This document shows, one piece after another, positions 57,722-64,000 of a stretch of 64,000 nucleotides of DNA. The notes under the pieces are model-generated. The model was not told where the DNA came from and ran no database searches. It saw nothing but the letters and a program-made list of their open reading frames with translations. The DNA comes from Deroplatys truncata. Lineage: Eukaryota > Arthropoda > Insecta > Mantodea > Mantidae. The DNA lies in NCBI GenBank assembly GCA_030765065.1, contig CM060975.1, positions 169,604,993 to 169,668,992 of the forward strand, written 5' to 3'. The number at the start of each line of letters is the position of its first letter. Positions within the stretch are counted from its first letter, which is position 1. The position numbers and the translations under genes are program-made.

Positions 57722-58430
57722 ACTTTATCTACCCACTGTCGTTTACTTTTATGTACCTTTTATAAACTGTTCTTAAGAAAACTTATTTTGCTATTTACTT
57801 CATGCTAATGTAGACATAGTTTCAATTCACATTTCGCTCTATTCGTAAGTACAAGAGAATTTAAGGAAACCAAACCGATAGTCAGATGTTCCAAAGCGGC
57901 TCGCTATCTGCCGGATTTGAAATTGCATACTCTTTCCATGACATCGCGAGAAACAATAAAATAGCGACAGCGTTTTAAAAACATTATAATTATGGAAAAA
58001 TTCAAACCAAATGCTAAAGGACATCTTGGAATTGGCTGATATCGCAAAAAAACATACCTGAAATAAATTGTGCATTTTATGGAGATCTATGGGTACTGCG
58101 TTTTCGTTTACTGCTTAACATTTACCAATTACACAATTATGTATAAAATTCCTTCTGAATGAAATGGACTACACAAGTTATTCCAGAAAATTCAAGTTAT
58201 ACATTTTATTTAGAATGTAAATATTTTAAACATATTGTAACTTTAATATCGTTGGGGCCGTTTTTTAGAAAATAAAACATAATCAACATTTTCCATTAGA
58301 GAGATAGTTCAAGGTAGGGGAAATTTCTTCCAAATCTTAATGTCGCATCTTTGGAAGATACCGATCTTAAATATCAAGTTTGGTATTTATTGGATTTTTC
58401 GTTTTTGAGATAAGCTGTTCACATACACAC
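57722..58430 (+). repeat. REP-A copy
   Basis: It starts ACTTTATCTACCCACTGTCG, then 'ataaactgttcttaagaaaa', 'tgaaatggactacacaagtt', 'agaaaattcaagttatacat', 'aaatatcaagtttggtattt' and 'cgtttttgagataagctgtt'. The 3' end after the CA-rich word is not preserved. Confidence 0.68.
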
Positions 58431-58923
58431 ATGTGTATTGCATATATACTTTATCTGCTCTTTTCTTTCTGCTCTAGATTATCAGGAAGCACGGAAAATA
58501 AAAAATCATATAGTCACACGCTTTTTAAAAGCCCTACTCTGGCTTTACGGTGTATTGTCCTTATAACTACAACAGAATATGTGAATGTGCAATGAAGGTC
58601 TGTTAAGAAGAAAAGAAGAAGATTTTGTAAAAATGCTTTGAAGAAGAGTGAGTAGAGAAGGTCATGTGAACGCAACGCACCTTTTTGTTTTTAATGCCTA
58701 CTGTTGTTCTGCATAAAAAGTAACCAAACGAGACCGGTGTTCCCGGAGCGTTAATTTATTGTTCTTTCTGCTTCAGGATAATTGGGATAAACATTTACAA
58801 AAATTGTTTTTTACACATTTCGTTGACACATTGAGTAAAGCTTTATCCAAAAAAAAATTAATCTAATGATTGGAAATTGTGACCCGTAGGGAAAAAGCTA
58901 CCTGTTACGCCCTAAACTAAATA

Positions 58924-59637
58924 CAATGCCTTCGTTTTATGCTAAGGCCACAACCGCCTTAAATGCGTATCGGTCAGAACGGCAGTGACCTCGGTATTAT
59001 GTCACTGCGCAGAAGCGGCGCCGGAAGTGTGAAGGGTACATTTATGTGAACTGTCTCATTCGTTGCTTTGTATTCGTGTTGTGAAGTGTTTCGACAATAT
59101 GTGAATTGTGTATAATTTTCTTATGAATGTTATATACGTTGACTAATAAGAGAATAAGTCTACGTAAGTGCCTGCCAACAAATTCACGCTTGAACACCTA
59201 TTTTTATGTGCGACAGGTACATACGTGAAAACTGAATCATGTAGACAATTTCAGCAGCAATTTCCTGGTTATCCAGTTCCGGGTAGAGATCCTGAGATGC
59301 TTGGTCAATACATTTAGACCAAGGGGATTGCTAAACACTAAAAAATAAAGTTTATAGGAACAATACTCACAGCAAGCAGAAATTATGAACATTGCGCGAG
59401 AATAACTTATACGTGTGAATGGCAATTTCATTCGACGATGTCATGAATGTCTTCACGCAGATGAACAACACTTTCAACAACACTTAGAAGAAGGTTAGTA
59501 CTCATTGCATATATGCTACTAACACTCGTGAGTAAGTAACACGCGAGTTACGGAACGGAAAAGCCCGCAGTGTAATAGACTGTGTGCGGAGCATGTAATC
59601 GCGCAATCCGCAGCCTTGGCGTAAAATGAAGTCACTG
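58924..59637 (+). mobile_element. Family L transposon, strongly deleted (copy 4)
   Basis: TA flanks both sides (58922-58923, 59638-59639). The ends are CAATGCCTTCGTTTTATGCT and, on the minus strand, CAGTGACTTCATTTTACGCC, and the similarity continues for about 40 bp. The 714-bp body keeps the first and last pieces of a transposase with everything between removed. Confidence 0.75.
59171..59498 (+). pseudogene. Family L transposase, two ends only (copy 4)
   Basis: The 5' piece reads PANKFTLEHLFLCAT, then TYVKTESCRQFQQQFPGYPV, the start of the N-terminal HTH (relatives have ...YxKxxSxxxxxRxFxxxFPGxxVPS). The 3' piece, about 120 bases on, reads NGNFIRRCHECLHADEQHFQ then QHLEEG and a stop at 59496-59498. 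It matches the RRCxxCIxxxGxxFEQxL terminus of copies 1 and 2. The catalytic domain is wholly deleted. Confidence 0.72.
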
Positions 59638-59639
59638 TA

Positions 59640-60499
59640 GGTTGAAATACTAACGTCCTTAGCCATAATACAGATAACAATAGTTTCCTCCCTGCCAAAT
59701 TAAGGAAATCACTAAATTTTTCTACTCAGTTGACATATATCTTCTTTACTTAACTTTCCTTGTAATTTATAAGCCGAAAGCGTAGCCTCTTGCCCCACTA
59801 TCCTCCTCTCTCTTACTCTTTCTGTGTTTACCCTCCCTCCCTCTCTCACTCGCTCTCTCTCTCTTTCACTCTCTCCCACTCGGTGACTCCACTCCCCCTT
59901 TTATCTGTAGAACCTAAGATATGCGATAATTGAAAACTTGTAATAAACCTGTTTTAGCTTAAGTATTAATCGTCCACGATATGAGTGCATTTGCTGGGAA
60001 GATAAGCCAAATAGTTACGTAAGAAGTGGGCGGAGCATCAGAAGGACAATCAGGTAGACAAAGCATCCGCAGTTCCGAGTTGCATTTACTAGCGAAGGTT
60101 GAGGCCTGCAAATGTGGTATAGCTTACATTGTGCGACTGTACATTCCCCTATCGCTTTACCCCTCACTACCCTCTGGTTCCATACCTTGATGACGTTAGG
60201 CATGTCAACAAAAACAGTGGGGCCTCCGCCAAGTGCCCCCATATCGTGGCTGACTAGTTTTTATAAAAATCAAATAAAAGTTTCAATACTAATTAACTTG
60301 TGCCTGTTTCTTTTGCTGGTTCTGCAATTGAAACTGAACTCTCACCCAAGGTAATAATGTAAAGTTCCGCTTAACCGAAGTGCGTTTAACCTAAATGTGG
60401 AGAAAAAGAAAGAAGGAAAGACAGCTCTAAGAAATAAAGTATGACTGAACGAAAAATTACCAGATGCTGAAATTGACAGTTTTAATTGAAATTAGGTTT
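59640..60499. other. Unannotated DNA with a pyrimidine-rich tract
   Basis: A CT-rich tract (about 59795-59885, 'ctctctc' blocks) is present. Opposing open frames at 60015-60354 show no motif. Confidence 0.45.
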
Positions 60500-60694
60500 C
60501 TATTTAACGCCGCTCGTTAACTGCTGTAGTCTTTAGCATCCCATTCTGTACCGGGCGTGAAAGACCGGACTCTTTATCAGGTTTGGGGTTCTTTTAGGTG
60601 CCGTAAATCTAAGGGACCACCTTACTTCCCTTCCCTCCCGAAGTAAGCCATGCTGAAGATTTTTACACCCTCCGCCGGATTTGAACCTACAAAG
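60500..60694 (-). repeat. SINE-1 copy, minus strand
   Basis: On the minus strand it begins near the B box (GTAGGTTCAAATCCGGCGG) and carries AGCATGGCTTACTTCGGGAG, TAGATTTACGGCACCTAAAA, a shortened CCTGATAAAGAG, TTCACGCCCGGTACAGAATG and GGATGCTAAAGACTACAGCA. The A box and some of the body are missing. It ends about 120 bp before ORF1 of the LINE. Confidence 0.82.
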
Positions 60695-60811
60695 AATTTT
60701 GTCTTCGGCTGTGTGATGAGAGCTCTCACACAAACTCTGAGTTGTGCGTAACCGTGTTTAAAAGTATTGTGTCTGTATGACAGTAAAAAAAAACAACAAC
60801 AAAAAAACACT

Positions 60812-62037
60812 ATGATAGGAGAAGTAGTTCGAGTGAATACAATTGCAGTGAAATTTCCACGGGACCATACAAGACCCGATCCATATGAAATACATGTATG
60901 GATAGCAGAGGAGCTACAGGTTAAGGTAGAACAAGTACTTGCAATTCAGCTCGTAGGTAAAGAAAATACAGTTTATATTAAAGGATGTAACAAGGAAATC
61001 TATGGACGATTATTACAAATACATCGTGGTGATTCCACGTGTACCCTCCCAGTTGGAACTGTAATACCAGTAAAGATAGGACCTGCTGACGAAATTTATA
61101 CTCAAGTACGGATACGAGATGCACCTCTTGAAGTATCCCATGAACGTCTTAAAATGTTTTATCACAGTATTGTATTTTCTATACCGTTTCAGAGGAATTC
61201 TGGCCTAGGCGATACCCGTTTCCTTTTGATACAGGCATACAGGTAGCATACATGCAACAACGTAAACACATACCAGCTAAGATACGCATCGCAGGTGCAC
61301 ACGTTTTGGTTACTTACGAAGGACAACGAGCACAGTGTTTTATATGTAAGAGTACTGAACATCTTAAAGAGGACTGCCCCAGCAGGATGTACAGAGCTGA
61401 CGTCACTGTTCGACCCAGAGAACCCCTGTCTTTCAGCGATATGGTAGCCTCGCGTGTTACTGCTGATGTTGCAAAGTCCACAGCAGATCAGGATCGTGGT
61501 GCATTTAAACACGATCCCAATATTTTGTTTGATTACAATGTGGTGATTCCAAATCCTAGTACAAGTGGCGCATCATTTGATAGCTCTGAATCCGGTAGCT
61601 GTGAAGCAGCTGTAACTGCAATGGTGACAATAACTGAACCAAATGCTACACCCATTTAGTCTGATCCAGTTCTCCCAGACAGTGAAAATTTGAATAATGC
61701 ATCAGCTTCTAAAAAACAAAAGTATATCCATATGTATTCTGGGAATGCCTGAAGTGATGAAACCAAAGCTGCAATTGGGGTAGACACTCGAGATCCTCGA
61801 CTTAGTGAGTCACAACCATCTACGAGCAACTGGTATACTGAAATGCAAATTGAGGTCCAGGACACTACAGTGTGTACTAATGATAATGCTGAAAACATTC
61901 TCTCGGATAATGCAGAAGACAGACCGCCAACTGAATCCGCCCTTAAAAGCAATAAACGCAGACACGCTGCGCGATCAAAGACTAAACCCAGACAACGATC
62001 TCGTAGATCTTCACAGTCTCCCTTGGAGCAGAACTAA
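60812..62037 (+). pseudogene. LINE ORF1 (gag-like, CCHC knuckle)
   Basis: Start ATG at 60812 follows an A-rich leader. The first 145 codons read MIGEVVRVNTIAVKF ... QVLAIQLVGKENTVYIKGCN ... EVSHERLKMFYHSI, an RNA-binding-type N-terminal domain of gag-like ORF1 proteins. A frameshift near 61190 leads to EFWPRRYPFPFDTGIQVAYM. HIPAKIRIAGAHVLVTYEGQ and CFICKSTEHLKEDCP follow, the last being a CX2CX4HX4C zinc knuckle at about 61338-61380. A Ser/Thr-rich segment then meets TAG at 61657-61659. The same frame resumes and ends in a basic tail (KSNKRRHAARSKTKPRQRSR) at 62037. ORF1 proteins coat the element RNA. Confidence 0.85.
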
Positions 62038-62039
62038 GC

Positions 62040-64000
62040 CGCCTACACCTCCCGTGCTCTCAGTTGGTAACACAATCACTCTACAAACCTATGCTACAGT
62101 TAACGTAAATGGTATTAGGTCTGCATCGGCGCAACGCTTATTGGATCTATTTCTTCATGCACATGATATTGATGTAACTTTCTTACATCAGGCAAATACC
62201 GTTAATCTGGATTTCCCATCTCGCTACGATTATGTTATTAGTGTTGGTGAAGGTAACAGAGTCACTGCTATTGTTTATCGTCATGGTTTGACACTTACAG
62301 ACTCCTTGATGCATGCATCTGGTCGCATTTTATCAGCTTTGTGTGGGAATACTGTTCTTATTAATATCTACGTAAACACATACAGGAAATGATCAAAAGG
62401 GTTATCGAAATATTAGCTCTGCACTTATTCAAGTTGTCAGACAGTTACAACTTACAGATGCTTGGAACCATCGGCATGATTCTCGTTCAGGCTACACCTT
62501 TCACCAAGGTCTATCAGCGTCGGGATTAGATCAATTATACTCATCTACATCAATGTGCTCCTCTATTCATGAGATCAAAGTAGGGCCTATTGCATTTAAT
62601 GATCACCATGCTGTGAGTCTCCTTCTGTGCCAAAATAGAATTCCTCTCTGTTATGGAAGAGGTTACAGGAAAATACCTAACACTATAATAGACGAATGTC
62701 ATACTGTAGAATCATTCCGTTAGAAATGGGATAGACATCTTTTGAGTCATCGTTTCGAAAGTGGCACTGGTGGATCGATGTGGCGAAACCCGCTATTAGG
62801 TCATTTTGTAAACAGGCGGTTAAGGAGAGAGCAAGAGACCGAACCGTGGAATTTTATGACAATGTAATGTGGACTTTGTTTTGTAAGCATCGGAATGGAG
62901 AGGACGTGACTCGGGCTCTTAGTTATGTTAAAGAGCGGATTCAGAGGATACAGGCAAAATGGTTAGAGGACACGCCTATTAGTGGACATATTAGTCAAGT
63001 GCTGGACAACGAACGTCTTTCATTCTTCCAGATAGCAAAAGAACGGAAACGGGCCAGTAAATCATACGTTCATCATATCCGATCTGGTGACCAGGAGATA
63101 ACAGGAGCAACATAAATTTTTAAGGTATTTGAAAAGCATTTCTGGTTTTCCTTTGCGCGAGAGCCGCTCATAAACGCACGCATCATAGGTAGTTACTGTA
63201 ATCTGCAAGTTGCATCACAAACAGCAGCAGCTCTGGTTAAACCGAGCACGCAAGATAAGTTCTTTCACTCGTTATCCACTGCAAGAAAACATTCTGCATC
63301 CGGTTTGGATGCTATCCCGTATGTCTTTTACATAAAACACTGAAAGCTCATCGGACCAGACTTCACGGCAGAGTTAAATGATATCCTGTCGACTACATCT
63401 TGATCTGAGTACTTCATGAACGATGTTATAGTGCTGCTTCTGAAAAAACCCTCTCCAGAATATACGGCAGACTATCTTCCTATCACCATACTAAATACCA
63501 ACTATAAGATATTAGCGAAGGTGCTGGCTAACCGGCTGAAAGCAGTTCTCACGGAAGTTTTGCACAGCTCACAAACAGCAGCTGTGCCTAACTACTTTAT
63601 CACACATTCCTTAGTAGAGGTGTGATATGCCATCTTCAATGTAGTAAATAAGCTGCTGCTATAGTTAACCTTGACTTTCAAAAAGCTTTCGGGCAGAGTT
63701 ATATACGGAAACGCTTGCTGCTATTGGTCTGCCTGAGATGTTTCAGCGTATGGTTCAATACCCTTATAATGGAGCAAGATCGCGCATCCTGTGAGAATTG
63801 AGCGGTCGGTGCGCCAAGGATGTCCACTCTCGATGGGATTGTTCGTATTGACCACTAATCAACTGATTTGTGCTCTTGAAGAGCAGCTAGAGGTTCTAAA
63901 GTTGTGGTGGGAGCATATGCTGATGACATTACGGTGTTTGCCAAACATACACAAGATAGACTCTGTTTGGACAATATTCTCAATGCTTATTGCCTAGAAA
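62040..64000 (+). pseudogene. LINE ORF2: endonuclease and reverse transcriptase
   Basis: The endonuclease starts ATVNVNGIRSASAQRLLDLF (about 62096 on). The position of the catalytic Glu in the family motif (F)xQExH reads FLHQANT, so Glu appears replaced by Gln. After a frameshift, TDAWNHRHDSRSGYTFHQGL and SASGLDQLYSS lead to NDHHAVSLLL, where relatives have SDHxAV. The linker (62780-63115) ends SKSYVHHIRSGDQEITGAT. RT motifs follow: SASGLDAIPYVFYIKH at about 63298, ADYLPITILNTNYKILAKVL then ANRLK at about 63468-63540, RSVRQGCPLSMGLF at about 63800, and GAYADDITVFAK at about 63910-63945 with the catalytic YADD intact. At least four frames are used, so no enzyme can be made. The window ends within the RT domain. 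Confidence 0.87.

Larger units (their letters stand above)
60812..64000 (+). mobile_element. Non-LTR retrotransposon, 5' part, runs off the window
   Basis: A two-ORF LINE: a gag-like ORF1 with a zinc knuckle and an ORF2 with AP-type endonuclease and reverse transcriptase. The endonuclease and RT motifs suggest the Tx1/L1-like side of the LINE tree, but clade assignment needs a phylogeny. The coding frame is interrupted many times. The 3' end lies beyond 64000. Confidence 0.88.

Noticed and set aside
1-64000. CRISPR array, prophage or bacterial operon
   Set aside because: No regular spacer-repeat pattern, no Shine-Dalgarno-led gene strings, and abundant eukaryotic elements with introns.

Overview
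The window looks like non-coding nuclear DNA of an insect. It is AT-rich, full of stop codons, and has no bacterial-type operons. Everything recognisable is a eukaryotic transposable element: Tc1, mariner, a long-TIR TA-targeting transposase family, hAT, Harbinger, non-LTR retrotransposons and tRNA-derived SINEs. This mix suits a large-genome insect, perhaps polyneopteran (cockroach, termite, orthopteran or phasmid type). That placement is inference and the species cannot be named from the sequence. I found no convincing host gene, no rRNA, no functional tRNA and no CRISPR array. Calls rest on reading the sequence and remembered family motifs; no alignment or search was run.

Layout. 0-5 kb: a LINE scrap, a decayed Harbinger nuclease (2.1-3.0 kb) and a fairly intact RNase H / zinc-knuckle end of a retrotransposon (4.1-4.7 kb, minus). 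5-9 kb: a complete but dead Tc1 element (5814-6983) and a decayed hAT-like gene (7.4-8.9 kb). 10-16 kb: a SINE-1 copy, two pieces of a dispersed repeat (REP-A), then a mariner with both TIRs and TA target sites (14326-15613). 16-31 kb: a 1.7-kb element with ~281-bp inverted repeats (19485-21194), a SINE-2 with perfect 12-bp target duplications (22422-23002), an unclassified ~0.87-kb repeat (24770-25645, second copy at 32440-33279) and a deletion derivative of the long-TIR family (29211-30069). 31-46 kb: REP-A, SINE-2 and SINE-1 copies, an RNase H relic, a complete hAT element of 2662 bp with 8-bp target duplications and a spliced transposase gene (38061-40722), and a cluster of three SINE-3 copies (43.7-44.3 kb). 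46-60 kb: a ~143-bp two-unit tandem repeat, another long-TIR transposon (46596-47929), a fresh 145-bp tandem duplication (49.3-49.6 kb), a GC-rich-TIR hAT-type MITE nested in REP-A (51484-52359), several REP-A copies in both orientations, a SINE-2, and a fourth long-TIR derivative (58924-59637). 60.8-64.0 kb: the 5' part of a non-LTR retrotransposon with a zinc-knuckle ORF1 and an endonuclease/reverse transcriptase ORF2 running off the window.

How the parts relate. The genes do not form a pathway. Every transposase or polymerase gene is broken by frameshifts, stops or deletions, so these copies are molecular fossils. SINEs (three tRNA-headed families) would have depended on LINE machinery, and the short TIR elements on full-length relatives. 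The most informative structures are the hAT pair that shares a phase-0 intron, the four deletion-graded members of the long-TIR family, REP-A as a probable non-autonomous TIR element, and the nested hAT MITE.
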